Shown in pieces: positions 27,835 through 37,243 of a stretch of 64,000 nt of DNA. The notes beneath the pieces were generated by a model. It had not been told where the DNA came from, made no database searches, and was given only the letters and a program-made list of their open reading frames with translations. This DNA is from Xenorhabdus lircayensis (GTDB lineage: Bacteria; Pseudomonadota; Gammaproteobacteria; Enterobacterales; Enterobacteriaceae). The translations under genes and the position numbers were made by a program. The stretch is taken from the NCBI RefSeq assembly GCF_016306625.1, contig NZ_JACOII010000020.1, positions 1-64,000 on the forward strand. Direction: 5' to 3'. Position 1 is the first letter of the stretch. The number at the start of each line of letters is the position of its first letter.

Positions 27835-28465
27835 TATCTTATTCATTAAGTATTAAGTAATAACCTTTCAGCCAATGAATATTATTCATTGGCTGAATCA
27901 ATCAGATATATCTTAAAATTTACGTCAATTTACTTTAATTCCTATTTTTCTCTTTTATATTTGTTTTTCTGATCTTTTCCCACTGTCAGATTTTTATATA
28001 GTAATTATTTTAATAATGAATAAAGATAAACCAGTGCATAATAACATGAGTGATTAACGCGCAAGAAAGCGTCTAACTAACAAAATACTCTATCTCGTGT
28101 TTTACATCTCCTTCTCTCCAAATCATTTCATCAAGATGACATAAGTAAAACTTTTAAATAAAAAATACAAAGTAAAAACAGATTCTAATCCCCCCTCATT
28201 ATTCTGCTGAAATTTTAATTAAACCTAAATTCAATTTGATTTGGTTACTTAATAATAAGGTAGAAAATAATCAAAATTTGTTATTATAAGTCACTAAAGT
28301 AAATTAATAACTTCAAATGATAATTCAGAACAAAAATAAACCGTTAATCAGAGCAAAATAAAATATTTTCTATGCTCTAATGATTAATTAATAAACCATG
28401 AGGTTTAAACCTAACCCAACACGATACATTTATCCATCAACTATTATTGTCATTTGGGTACTCCC
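27835..28465. other. AT-rich gap between hcp and xhlB
   Basis: Apart from the hairpin after hcp, no gene or repeat is recognised in these 631 bp. It is very AT-rich and should contain the promoter of the two-partner secretion operon, which I cannot place with confidence. Confidence 0.5.
27867..27897. terminator. Perfect 14-bp hairpin after hcp
   Basis: A perfect inverted repeat with 14-bp arms starting TTCAGCCAATGAAT and a 3-bp nominal loop lies 33 bp after the hcp stop. It lacks a strong T-tract, so it may act as an mRNA-stabilising hairpin or weak terminator rather than a classical terminator. Confidence 0.6.
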
Positions 28466-30136
28466 ATGATTAAAAGGACGGCATTTTTCATCTTATTATG
28501 TACTTCACTTCAGGTAAGCGCATCACCTGACGTGCTGAGTTCAACTTTCCCTACAGATGAAACGAGAAGGATCTTACAGGACAGTTCAAGGGAAATAGAT
28601 CAATTAATTGAAGAACGCCGCCATCAGGGGTTAATTAACCGCACTGATAGCGTTTCACCACAAACCGTCTCCCCTGTGCTGGTGGAAGCCCCGCCATGCC
28701 TGGCTATCAGTGGTGTTTATCTTCAGGGCATTACGCTGCTCTCTCTGAGTGAGCTGAATACACTCAGCGCATTGCCCGATAGTTGTATCACCAGCAATGA
28801 CATCAATAAGCTGTCAGCAGAAATCACTAATCTTTATATTGCCAAAAGCTATATTACGGCGCGGGTACAATTTATTCCTCCCAACCCGAATGGCGAGCTG
28901 GGGATCAATGTTGTTGAAGGTTTTGTCGAGGCGATAGAGGGAGGGGATCGTTGGGTCAATAGCCAGATGCTATTTCCGTACCTGACGAATAAGCCGCTCA
29001 ACCTGAACCAGCTTGATCGAGGGCTAGATCAGGCGAATCGTTTACAATCAAACAAAACAACCCTCGATATTCTGCCCGGCACAGTCAGTGGTGGTTCTAT
29101 CATCAAACTGCACAATCGGCATTCCACCCCGTGGAGAATAACCACAACAACGGATAATTATGGGCAAAAAATCACAGGGAAGTGGATCACCCGACTCAAT
29201 GCCAGCGTTGATAGCCCACTCGGATTATCTGACTTTGTTAGCCTCAGCGGCAGCAGTACCGTTGATAAACCCGATACCCAATACAATCGCGCCTATACCC
29301 TGCTCTATTCGCTTCCTTATGGAGCCATAACGTTCAGTGGATTCAACAGCTATTCCCAATACACCAGCCATCCCCATTTACAGAGATACTCACACAAACT
29401 GCATGGGAACTCACAGCAAACAGGAGTTCGTACCGATTGGGTCTTTCATCGTAGCCAATCGCAAATTAGCACATTAAGCACCCAGTTGGTTTATAAGAAT
29501 TACAACAACTATTTCAAAGACGCCAAAATCACTGTCAGTAGCCAGACATTGAGTGTTCTCGAACTGGGTGTCAGCCATTTACAACTCATCCCTTCAGGGC
29601 TGATCTCCCTCAATATGAGTATTGAGCGGGGAATGCCGTGGTTTAGTGCTCAAGCCGCAACAGACAATCTGAATAAAAAGTTTACCAAAGGGAAGTTGTC
29701 GGCAAATTTACAGCAGCGTTTCACGCTCTTTGATATGCCTTACCGATTTAACAGCCAATTTTATGCCCAGTACAGCCAAAGTGGGCTGCCGGGCATTGAA
29801 TGGCTCAATGTGACCGACCGTAATGCGGTTCGGGGATTCAGCAAAAATGTGTCATCGGCTGATAATGGCTGGTATCTGAAAAATACACTTTCCCACTCAA
29901 TACCCATGCCCAAAGGCTCACTTTCGCTACGTGCCGGTGTGGATATCGGCCGAGTTAAAGGCTATAGCAGTCAGGATAACTGGAAAAGTAGTGCCGGATT
30001 GAGCGCGGGTCTGACACTGCGCTATCAGCACCTGTTTGCGGATGTTGAGGTCAGCCGAGGCAAATTTCTTTCTCACCAAAATAGGAACACGGATGAACCT
30101 ATGCAACTGTTAACCCGCTTTTCTTACACTTTTTAG
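28466..30136 (+). CDS. xhlB: TpsB outer-membrane transporter/activator (ShlB/XhlB family)
   Basis: This 556-residue two-partner secretion transporter starts at the ATG at 28466; a TTG 12 bp upstream is less likely. The signal peptide MIKRTAFFILLCTSLQVSA is followed by a POTRA region (about 70-145: CLAISGVYLQGITLLSLSEL; YIAKSYITARVQFIPPN). A 16-strand barrel comes next, with conserved RITTTTDNYGQKITG and the DRNAVRGF motif near 450, ending in a terminal Phe (FSYTF) for BamA recognition. It secretes and activates the hemolysin encoded next. The Xhl name follows the Xenorhabdus homologue and depends on the genus call; the family is certain. Confidence 0.92.
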   Translation: MIKRTAFFILLCTSLQVSASPDVLSSTFPTDETRRILQDSSREIDQLIEERRHQGLINRTDSVSPQTVSPVLVEAPPCLAISGVYLQGITLLSLSELNTLSALPDSCITSNDINKLSAEITNLYIAKSYITARVQFIPPNPNGELGINVVEGFVEAIEGGDRWVNSQMLFPYLTNKPLNLNQLDRGLDQANRLQSNKTTLDILPGTVSGGSIIKLHNRHSTPWRITTTTDNYGQKITGKWITRLNASVDSPLGLSDFVSLSGSSTVDKPDTQYNRAYTLLYSLPYGAITFSGFNSYSQYTSHPHLQRYSHKLHGNSQQTGVRTDWVFHRSQSQISTLSTQLVYKNYNNYFKDAKITVSSQTLSVLELGVSHLQLIPSGLISLNMSIERGMPWFSAQAATDNLNKKFTKGKLSANLQQRFTLFDMPYRFNSQFYAQYSQSGLPGIEWLNVTDRNAVRGFSKNVSSADNGWYLKNTLSHSIPMPKGSLSLRAGVDIGRVKGYSSQDNWKSSAGLSAGLTLRYQHLFADVEVSRGKFLSHQNRNTDEPMQLLTRFSYTF

Positions 30137-30234
30137 TTTTTTGAACCATTTGGTGTTTTTTAACCGCAGCCAGTTGGGGAATTATCCCTAGAAAGCTGCA
30201 CATGGCAATAAAGAAAGTAGATAAAGGTAATAAT

Positions 30235-33200
30235 ATGAAAAGTAAAGGATTTAAGTTATCTCCAACAGGAAAACTCGCCGCATCCATGGCAATTATTCTG
30301 ACAACCTGCTCAGTCAGTTTTGCCAATGGTATTACGCCTGGAGGTAATGCTGCACACAGCCCGGATGTTATCCAAGCTGACACCGGTGCGGCCGTGGTGA
30401 ATATCGTTGCGCCTTCCGAATCAGGGTTATCACATAACCAATATCAGGATTTCAACGTCAGTCAGATGGGGGCGGTGTTCAATAACTCCTTGGAAGGTGG
30501 GCAATCACAACTGGCAGGCGACTTATCTGCTAACAGCAACCTAAATGGGCAGGTTGCAAGCGTGATCTTAAATGAGGTTATTAGCCGTAACCCCTCGTTC
30601 TTGCTCGGAGAACAAGAAGTGTTTGGCATAGCCGCCGATTATGTACTGGCAAACCCCAACGGCATCACCTGTAACGGCTGTGGTTTTATCAATACCAATC
30701 AAGCGTCATTGGTTGTCGGTAATCCGCTGGTGGAAAATGGCGTTCTACAAGGGTTCAGCACCTTTGACAACCAGAATGCCCTGAATATCAAAAACAACGG
30801 CTTATCCCATAGTGATGTTCTGAATCTGATCGCGCCAAAAATTGACAGCAATGGTCAGGTCGTTACGTCAAAAGCCCTCAATATCACGACGGGTAATAAC
30901 CAGATTTCAGCCGATGGCCAGATCCTGAGTTCGCAACAAGCGAGCATTGGCACACTCGACAGCTATTATCTTGGCAGTATGCAGGCCGGACGCATTCGTC
31001 TGCTGAACACAGCGGAAGGAAGCGGTGTCAATCTACAAGGCAAGATGATCACCGATGACGGTATTGATATTGAATCCTACGGTGATGTGAAGTTGGAAGC
31101 CGCGACCCTGAAAGGCGGGGATATTACCTTGAAAGGCAATAACGTGCTGTCTCAAGGACGCCTGCATCAATCTTCATCAGACAAAACAGGCAGCGATAAT
31201 CACCAAAACACCTTCAGTGGTATTTATACCGCACAAAAGCAAATCAGTGAATCTGTTGCCCGTACCCAATTAACAGGCAAGAACATCACTCTCGTCGCCA
31301 AACAAAACAATCAAGTGATGGCAACCGATATTGAAGGGGATAATGTCAAACTGACTGGTGCCAACCTGAAACTGGATGGGCAACAGCTTCACCAACTTGA
31401 CAGTAATACCAGCAATAAATGGAAAATATCTTGGCAGTATGATGTCACCAATGAGAGTAAAAAGGATCAGAGAGAAGGCAATACCATTGATGCCCGTGGA
31501 AATGTTCATCTGACTGCCAGTGAAGGTAATGCAGAGGTACTTGGCAGTCAGATCAAAGCAGGAAATCAACTATCTGTATCCGCTGAGAAAGATGTGAAAC
31601 TGGCGGGGTTGGTGGAATCAGAGATGACCACAGAAGAAGGGTATAAAAAGAACCATACTGCGGCATTGCAAACCGGTCACTGGAATAAGGTCAATACCTC
31701 TCAGAGAAGCGTCGGCAATGAGTTGAACTCAGGCGGGGATTTAGGCATCAAGGCGGGTGGAAATGCTGACATTACCGGAACTCACATTAACTCAGGCAAA
31801 AACCTGATTGTTTCTGCGGGTCAGCAAATCCACATTACTGTTCAATCCCTCGTTGATGATCAGATCCTTGCCAAGGATAAAACTTATTGGGGCGGTATTG
31901 CAGGTGGCAGCAAGAAAGATAATCATGATAAATCAGAAACCCATCATATTTCTGAAGTCACGGCGGGCGGGCATTTGCTGCTGACTGGCATGAATGGTGT
32001 CACCATTACGGGCAGTACAATCAAAGCCCAAAAAGGCGCCTATGTTGAAGCCAATGATGGGCAATTAACTATCGATAACGCAGTCAGTCACACTTATAAA
32101 GAGGTGGATGAAAGAGAGGGAACAATCTTCAACATCACCAAAAATACTAACCAAGAACAAAACAAGCAGCAAAAATCTTCCGGCAGTCATTTGGTTTCCG
32201 ATGCAGATTTGAAATTACTCAGCAATAAAGATATCAACGTCATTGGTAGTCTGGCGAAAAGTGCCGGTGAATTGCAACTGAACACTTCAGGCAATATCAA
32301 TATCCTGAACTATGGTGAGAAAAATCAGTACCAACAGGAAAAAACCAACCTTGACTTGCAGTACTACGCGAAGGATGTAAAAGATAGCCAATACCGTGCC
32401 GGTGTTGGTTTTGAACACATTCTCGATAAACAGAAAAACGAGAGTACGACTCAGCAATCATCAGAATTGCATGGTGGCAATCTCGCTGTAAATGCAGGCA
32501 AAAATGTTACTGTTACAGGCTCCAATCTGGGGACAACACAGGGCAATGCGAAAATCTCCGGGGATAACATTGCCCTGCTGACGGAGGAAAACAATACATC
32601 AACATCCACTGCACAAAAAAAACTTCGTAGCAGCGTGTTTATCACCGGCGGCATGGACAAATTCGGTAGTGGTGTTGAAGGAGTCTATAACAGTAATGGT
32701 CAATCCCAGAACCAGACAACGGCAGCAGTGACAAAAACTCAAGTCACTGGCAACCTTGAACTGAATGCAATGGGAGAATTGAAGCAACAAGGTACTGACC
32801 ATCAGGTACAAGGTAGCTATCAGGCCAATGCCGGCAGCATTAAGAATGTGGCAACCGCCAACACGGAATCCAGCTCGACCAATCAATTACAGGTAGGCGG
32901 TGAAATCAGTGGCACAGCCGATTACAGTGCAACAACCCGACCTGTGGAAAAAACGGTCAAAGCCGCCGCAGATAAAAAACTGGATACCGCCATCACGAAG
33001 ACAGGTCTGCCTAATGTGGGTATTGAACTGGCGATGAATGGCAACAGCCATTACACCAATAACCATCAATCCAATGCGGTGGTGACTACTGTTAAGGCTG
33101 GTGATATCAAGGTGACAACGAATGGCGATGTCTACGATCAAGGTACGCAATATCAAGCCAATAAAGGCAATGTATCGTTGACCGCCGGCAGCCACACCAG

Positions 33201-34683
33201 TGAAGCCACCCTCAATCGCCAGGACAGCCAGACTTCTGACACCACAGGCAACGCTAGCTTGCGTGTTTACACCACAACGGGCGCTGATATTTCCGTCAAT
33301 GGCAAAGGCAATGGCAGCGATAAAGAAACATCTGACAGCAATACCACCGCCGTTACCAGCGGCATCAATGCCAAAAACGGTATTAATGTCCAAGTGACCA
33401 GAGATGCACGCTACCAAGGCACATCAATGGATGCGGGCAAGGGTTCAGCCAACGTTGATGCAGGTGGAAATATCCAGTTCAATCAAGCCACCAACCGCAG
33501 CGAGCAAAAAAACAACGGTTACAATGGGGAAATTTCCCTGACAGTAGGAACCAACCCGGATGGCAAGAATTTCAGCGGCAGCTTGGGGGGAGGTTATAAT
33601 ACCGACCACCAGAACAAAACTACCGCTCAAACCAGCACCATCAAAGGTGGGCAGGGTGTCAACCTGGATGCAGGCAATAATCTGGCCTTACAGGGTGCAA
33701 ATGTTTCGGGCAAACAAGTAGATTTAACCGCACAGCGTGGAAAAATCGACCTGACCTCTGCTCAAGATACGGCCACTGCCAATGGTTGGAATGTCGGAGC
33801 TAAAGCTAAAGGCGGCATGTCTTCCACAGTCCGCAAAAATGAAGGTGGCAATACTGCAAGCGATAATGCTGCAATAGCTGCAACAAACGATCCGGCTAAC
33901 AACATCATCGACAGTAAATATAACATTGGTGGTGAATTGAAATTCGGAGTTAACCATCTGGATCAAACCACTCACCGTAACACACAGGTTTCCGGCGGCA
34001 ATGTCACACTGACCAGTGCGGGCAATACCTCACTCAAAGGCGCTAATGTGACTGCGGATCAGGTAACGGGCAAAGTCGGCGGCAATTTCAATGTCGAAAA
34101 CCTCAAAGACCGCACTCATAGCCTGAATGTCGGTCTGGATGCTGGCTTGGGTTATAGCAAAACCGTAAAAGGAGATAATCTTTCTAAGCTGGCTCCTCCT
34201 ACCGCAGCAGAAGGTTCATCTGAAAACGTGGCTACCGGTACAGCTGCCACCGATAATGCCAAAGCCAATGGCGAAGCACCAAGCCTGAAAGATCAACTGA
34301 CAGCCGCTTTCAAGGGCTTCAATGGCAAACTCAAAGGCAATTACGATACTCTCGATCGGGAAGCGGTAGGTAAACAAACAACGCTGACCGGTGCTCAGGG
34401 AGTTGATCTGAATATCTCTGGGAACACTGACTTAACAGGTGGCAAAATTGACAGCGCACAGGGGCCTGTATCGGTAAATACCCAGCAGATTAATCAGCAA
34501 TCTGTAACGGGATACGACAAAGGCAGAAACTTGGGGGTTAACGTACCAGATTCCATCGCGAGTCTGGCTGTCTCTGCCCAAAAAGATGTTTTCTCCGGTA
34601 AAGTACCTTTTGTAAAAAATGAAAGTCACGACACTGAGCTTCCAACTGTTCACAGTGAAGTTAAGGGTCGTCAATTAAATTGA
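30235..34683 (+). CDS. xhlA: TpsA hemolysin/adhesin (ShlA/XhlA family)
   Basis: This 1482-residue secreted protein starts at MKSKGFKL (30235), with AAAGG upstream; an ATG at 30202 would add 11 residues. A long signal peptide ends near SFA. The TPS secretion domain follows (about 32-280), with the beta-helix signature NPNGITCNGCGF and LVVGNPLVENG that mark the ShlA/HpmA hemolysin group rather than FhaB. The rest is a beta-helical shaft of hemagglutinin-type repeats (TGTHINSGKNLIVSA; KGANVTADQVTGKVGG). No VENN motif or contact-dependent toxin tip is present. Family knowledge: XhlA is a surface hemolysin of X. nematophila needed for full insect virulence. The gene ends in a strong terminator. 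Confidence 0.92.
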   Translation: MKSKGFKLSPTGKLAASMAIILTTCSVSFANGITPGGNAAHSPDVIQADTGAAVVNIVAPSESGLSHNQYQDFNVSQMGAVFNNSLEGGQSQLAGDLSANSNLNGQVASVILNEVISRNPSFLLGEQEVFGIAADYVLANPNGITCNGCGFINTNQASLVVGNPLVENGVLQGFSTFDNQNALNIKNNGLSHSDVLNLIAPKIDSNGQVVTSKALNITTGNNQISADGQILSSQQASIGTLDSYYLGSMQAGRIRLLNTAEGSGVNLQGKMITDDGIDIESYGDVKLEAATLKGGDITLKGNNVLSQGRLHQSSSDKTGSDNHQNTFSGIYTAQKQISESVARTQLTGKNITLVAKQNNQVMATDIEGDNVKLTGANLKLDGQQLHQLDSNTSNKWKISWQYDVTNESKKDQREGNTIDARGNVHLTASEGNAEVLGSQIKAGNQLSVSAEKDVKLAGLVESEMTTEEGYKKNHTAALQTGHWNKVNTSQRSVGNELNSGGDLGIKAGGNADITGTHINSGKNLIVSAGQQIHITVQSLVDDQILAKDKTYWGGIAGGSKKDNHDKSETHHISEVTAGGHLLLTGMNGVTITGSTIKAQKGAYVEANDGQLTIDNAVSHTYKEVDEREGTIFNITKNTNQEQNKQQKSSGSHLVSDADLKLLSNKDINVIGSLAKSAGELQLNTSGNINILNYGEKNQYQQEKTNLDLQYYAKDVKDSQYRAGVGFEHILDKQKNESTTQQSSELHGGNLAVNAGKNVTVTGSNLGTTQGNAKISGDNIALLTEENNTSTSTAQKKLRSSVFITGGMDKFGSGVEGVYNSNGQSQNQTTAAVTKTQVTGNLELNAMGELKQQGTDHQVQGSYQANAGSIKNVATANTESSSTNQLQVGGEISGTADYSATTRPVEKTVKAAADKKLDTAITKTGLPNVGIELAMNGNSHYTNNHQSNAVVTTVKAGDIKVTTNGDVYDQGTQYQANKGNVSLTAGSHTSEATLNRQDSQTSDTTGNASLRVYTTTGADISVNGKGNGSDKETSDSNTTAVTSGINAKNGINVQVTRDARYQGTSMDAGKGSANVDAGGNIQFNQATNRSEQKNNGYNGEISLTVGTNPDGKNFSGSLGGGYNTDHQNKTTAQTSTIKGGQGVNLDAGNNLALQGANVSGKQVDLTAQRGKIDLTSAQDTATANGWNVGAKAKGGMSSTVRKNEGGNTASDNAAIAATNDPANNIIDSKYNIGGELKFGVNHLDQTTHRNTQVSGGNVTLTSAGNTSLKGANVTADQVTGKVGGNFNVENLKDRTHSLNVGLDAGLGYSKTVKGDNLSKLAPPTAAEGSSENVATGTAATDNAKANGEAPSLKDQLTAAFKGFNGKLKGNYDTLDREAVGKQTTLTGAQGVDLNISGNTDLTGGKIDSAQGPVSVNTQQINQQSVTGYDKGRNLGVNVPDSIASLAVSAQKDVFSGKVPFVKNESHDTELPTVHSEVKGRQLN

Positions 34684-34709
34684 TCATCGTGATCTACGAT
34701 TGATCTTCT

Positions 34710-34745
34710 GTACGGTAGCCAATCACACGGCTACCGTACTTTTTC
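34710..34745 (+). terminator. Strong terminator after xhlA
   Basis: A perfect 11-bp stem (GTACGGTAGCC with GGCTACCGTAC, 8-base loop) is followed by five T residues. It lies 26 bp after the xhlA stop and closes the two-partner operon. Confidence 0.93.
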
Positions 34746-34859
34746 ATCCCCTTTCCCTTATTGCCTTTTCCATTTAGCCTGTTACTCTTTTTTCGCATAC
34801 ATATTTTTCGCATACATATAGTGAGTAACGTTAGGCACGACCAGATTTAAGGGGATGTA

Positions 34860-35837
34860 ATGCCGAGTGACCATGAAAAAAAGGGACAACCCAGCACGGG
34901 AAAAGACCGCACACCATTAGAGAAAGGGCTACATAGCAGTAAAAAAGCGCTTTCAATGACGATTCGTATTGGCAACGCCATCCGCCGTATTCCTTTTATT
35001 GCCCACTTGATTCGGGCGGCACAACGTTTCAATGATCGAATGGGCAGCCAATTTGGTGCCGCAATCACCTATTTCTCCTTTTTGTCCCTGATCCCGATCC
35101 TGATGCTCTCTTTTGCTATCGCAGGTTTTATACTGGCTTCCAATCCCGACTTGCTGGCACGGTTGATCAATGGCATCGCCAATAGCATCAATGATCCTGC
35201 TCTCGCCAATACACTGAAAAATAGCGTAGATACTGCGGTCAATCAAAGAACGACGGTGGGATTGACCGGCCTGGCGATCGCGCTTTATTCAGGCCTGAAC
35301 TGGGTCGGAAATTTACGGGAGGCGATTCTCGCCCAATCCCGAGAAATCTGGGAACGTAATCATGAGGATAAGGAGAAAATCTACTTTCAGTATATTCGCG
35401 ATTTTTTCTCCTTATTCGGTCTTCTGTTTGCGTTGGTAATGACACTTTCGCTGACTTCTATCGCAGGCTCTGCCCAAGCCACCATCGTCCATGCCCTCGG
35501 GTTGGAAGGCATAGAGTGGCTCCGCCCTGCATGGACATCGATTGGCATGACTATTTCGATTGCTGCCAATTATTTGTTATTCCTCTGGATATTGTGGATC
35601 TTGCCGCGCCATCGGCCTGAAAGAAAAGCGCTGTTCAAAGGAACCTTAATGGCCGCCATTGGATTTGAGATCATCAAATATATTATGACTATGATGCTGC
35701 CACGCCTTGCCAGCTCCCCTTCTGGCGCTGCTTTTGGTTCAGTCATTGGCTTGATGGCATTCTTTTATTTCTTCGCCCGACTGACGCTGTTCTGCGCCGC
35801 GTGGATCGCCACCGCAGAAGAAAAGAAACCAGAGTAA
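34860..35837 (+). CDS. yhjD: YhjD inner-membrane protein (YihY/BrkB family)
   Basis: This 325-residue polytopic membrane protein of the YihY family closely resembles E. coli YhjD (AHLIRAAQRFNDRMGSQFG; AITYFSFLSLIPILMLSFA; GSVIGLMAFFYFFARLTLFC). After a charged N-terminal tail of about 45 residues, it shows about six hydrophobic segments. Certain E. coli yhjD mutations suppress the need for Kdo in lipopolysaccharide, so a role in lipid or lipopolysaccharide transport has been suggested. AAGGGG precedes the ATG. It marks the start of the conserved yhjD-yhjJ-yhjK-dpp neighbourhood. Confidence 0.9.
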   Translation: MPSDHEKKGQPSTGKDRTPLEKGLHSSKKALSMTIRIGNAIRRIPFIAHLIRAAQRFNDRMGSQFGAAITYFSFLSLIPILMLSFAIAGFILASNPDLLARLINGIANSINDPALANTLKNSVDTAVNQRTTVGLTGLAIALYSGLNWVGNLREAILAQSREIWERNHEDKEKIYFQYIRDFFSLFGLLFALVMTLSLTSIAGSAQATIVHALGLEGIEWLRPAWTSIGMTISIAANYLLFLWILWILPRHRPERKALFKGTLMAAIGFEIIKYIMTMMLPRLASSPSGAAFGSVIGLMAFFYFFARLTLFCAAWIATAEEKKPE

Positions 35838-35882
35838 ACATCTACATATCAATGAGTAAGACTGTTTTTTTTGTTGTACCTA

Positions 35883-35921
35883 CATTCCCGCACCAAAGCG
35901 GGGATGCTTCATCAGAAGCAT
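35883..35921 (+). repeat. Two overlapping hairpins before the tautomerase gene
   Basis: Hairpin 1 (35883-35906, 9-bp stem around CCCGC/GCGGG) and hairpin 2 (35904-35921, ATGCTTC/GAAGCAT) share the bases at 35904-35906, so they cannot fully form together. They lie between yhjD and the tautomerase ribosome site. No T-tract follows either. Confidence 0.5.
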
Positions 35922-35950
35922 TTCATAACTAACCAAAAAGGAGTCATTTT

Positions 35951-36157
35951 ATGCCATTTGTGAACATCAAAATTACCCGTGAAGGTGCAACCCCTGATCA
36001 GAAAAAGCAACTGATTAAAGGTGCAACCCAGCTGCTGGTGGATGTACTGGGAAAAAATCCAGCTACAACTTTTGTGATCATTGATGAAGTAGAAACGGAT
36101 AATTGGGGAATTGGGGGTAAAAGTGTGACTGAAGTCAGGGCAGCAGCGAAGAAGTGA
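35951..36157 (+). CDS. 4-oxalocrotonate tautomerase family protein
   Basis: This 68-residue protein begins M-P-F-V-N-I-K-I, placing the catalytic Pro at position 1 after Met removal, as in the 4-OT family. The rest (TREGATPDQKKQLIKGATQ; TTFVIIDEVETDNWGIGG) fits the small beta-alpha-beta monomers that form hexamers. Substrate is unknown; there are no catechol pathway genes nearby. AAGGAG precedes the start and a terminator follows, so it is a single-gene unit. Confidence 0.9.
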   Translation: MPFVNIKITREGATPDQKKQLIKGATQLLVDVLGKNPATTFVIIDEVETDNWGIGGKSVTEVRAAAKK

Positions 36158-36187
36158 GATGAGGTTTTCAGAAGGTATTAATGATAG

Positions 36188-36210
36188 GGGCGGATTGAAC
36201 CGCCCTTTTT
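36188..36210 (+). terminator. Terminator after the tautomerase gene
   Basis: A GGGCGG/CCGCCC stem with a 6-base loop is followed by five T residues, 30 bp after the tautomerase stop. Confidence 0.92.
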
Positions 36211-36674
36211 GGGTAATCATTGGAATATACGTATTAAAATACCTTTAATTTTAGTTTTGTTTAAAAATATGAATAAAGAACAACCAAAATATTATATCCA
36301 GATCCATGATAACATGCTTGTTAATTTATTTATTATTCTGACACATGGATATTCAAATCATACTTTTAGAATAAAGACATGTATTTAATCACTCACAAAT
36401 AGGAATATATTAGAGTAACGTTGCCAGAGAAGATTTCTAAATTTCATCAAAGTAATAGTGTGATTTACTTCAAAAAATAATCATGGTATTACGAAACCTT
36501 AATGCCTTTATTTTTATTAAAAAAAAGCATTACAAAAAACACCCATTTAGATCGCCATCAATTTATATTATTTATTCAATCGACTGATTAATTACATATT
36601 TTCAGTGATAAACCAAAATACGTAATTGGATCTTGCGTAACAGTCTTCATGTGTGCTAATCCAATAAAGTGAAT
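36211..36674. other. AT-rich gap without a recognisable gene
   Basis: I see no gene. A 9-bp inverted pair (TGTGCTAAT and ATTAGCACA, 36652-36681) sits at its right edge, overlapping the start of the Rhs relic. The AT content resembles DNA flanking decayed accessory genes. Confidence 0.5.
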
Positions 36675-36858
36675 TAGCACATTGGCTGTAACTTACGTTT
36701 TATCAGGCAGTATGAAGATGAGGGAAGTGGGTTATACTATAACCGTTTTCTCTATTATGACCGGGAAACACACCGGATCCGATAGGGCTGGTTGGGGGAT
36801 ATAATCCTTACAGTTAAGTGCATAATCCCGTCAATTTTGTTGACCCTCTTGGTATTAG
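36675..36858 (+). pseudogene. Relic of an Rhs core 3' end
   Basis: Translated in pieces, the DNA gives NLRFIRQYEDEGSGLYYNRF then LYYDRETHR (frame of 36738). After a frameshift (frame of 36818) it gives DPIGLVGGYNPYS, a stop, and VHNPVNFVDPLGI. These are the conserved closing segments of Rhs cores, including the DPxGL cleavage motif and VHNPVNxVDPLG. It has one frameshift with loss of a few residues and one stop codon, and no upstream Rhs core remains. The toxin-coding part that should follow is replaced by an IS relic. Confidence 0.82.
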
Positions 36859-37190
36859 CGGGTGGAATCGATAAAAGCCAGTCCTGTTGGATTCCCTTTC
36901 ACATGTGTTAATTAACTGCAAAACGGGACTAAAACGGATGAAACGACACCCAAAAAACGGGTATAACTGAGCAGAGTGGGAAAGTCTTTTTGATGGTATC
37001 GCCTGATATTCGCAGTAAAAGTTTTTTAAGTCCCGGTGAGTTGACATATGAAAAACGATTACGATGGTCATTATCTCGCTGCTGGCACTCATGCGGACAT
37101 GACGTCGGCGCTTACGTCGTCCATCAGCAAGCAGTGAACCCAACTTCATCTGACCATCTGATTTTATCAACCAGGCATAGAGAGTTTATC
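36858..37190 (-). pseudogene. IS982-family transposase relic
   Basis: On the minus strand, RRKRRRHVRMSAS and SEIMTIVIVFHMSTHRDLKN are followed, in another frame, by RRYHQKDFPTLLSYTRF, a stop, and then HVKGNPTGLAFIDSTR. This is the N-terminal half of an IS982-type transposase, including the IDST motif around the first catalytic Asp. At least one frameshift and one stop break it, and everything after IDSTR is missing. It is therefore dead. It abuts the Rhs relic at about 36,858, so insertion or deletion at this point probably removed the Rhs toxin end. Confidence 0.75.
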
Positions 37191-37243
37191 GCATTTAGTT
37201 GAATTCAAGCCAACCCTCGGAAATAACATCGCTGAGTACACTC

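Noticed and set aside
33900..34683. Contact-dependent inhibition (CdiA-like) toxin tip on xhlA
   Set aside because: No VENN-type motif, no pretoxin domain and no immunity-sized gene follow; the NPNG-C-x2-C secretion domain is of the hemolysin type and a terminator comes directly after.
36270..36392. 40-codon frame starting MNKEQPKYY in the AT-rich gap
   Set aside because: No ribosome site, no family resemblance, and A/T-driven composition; probably chance.
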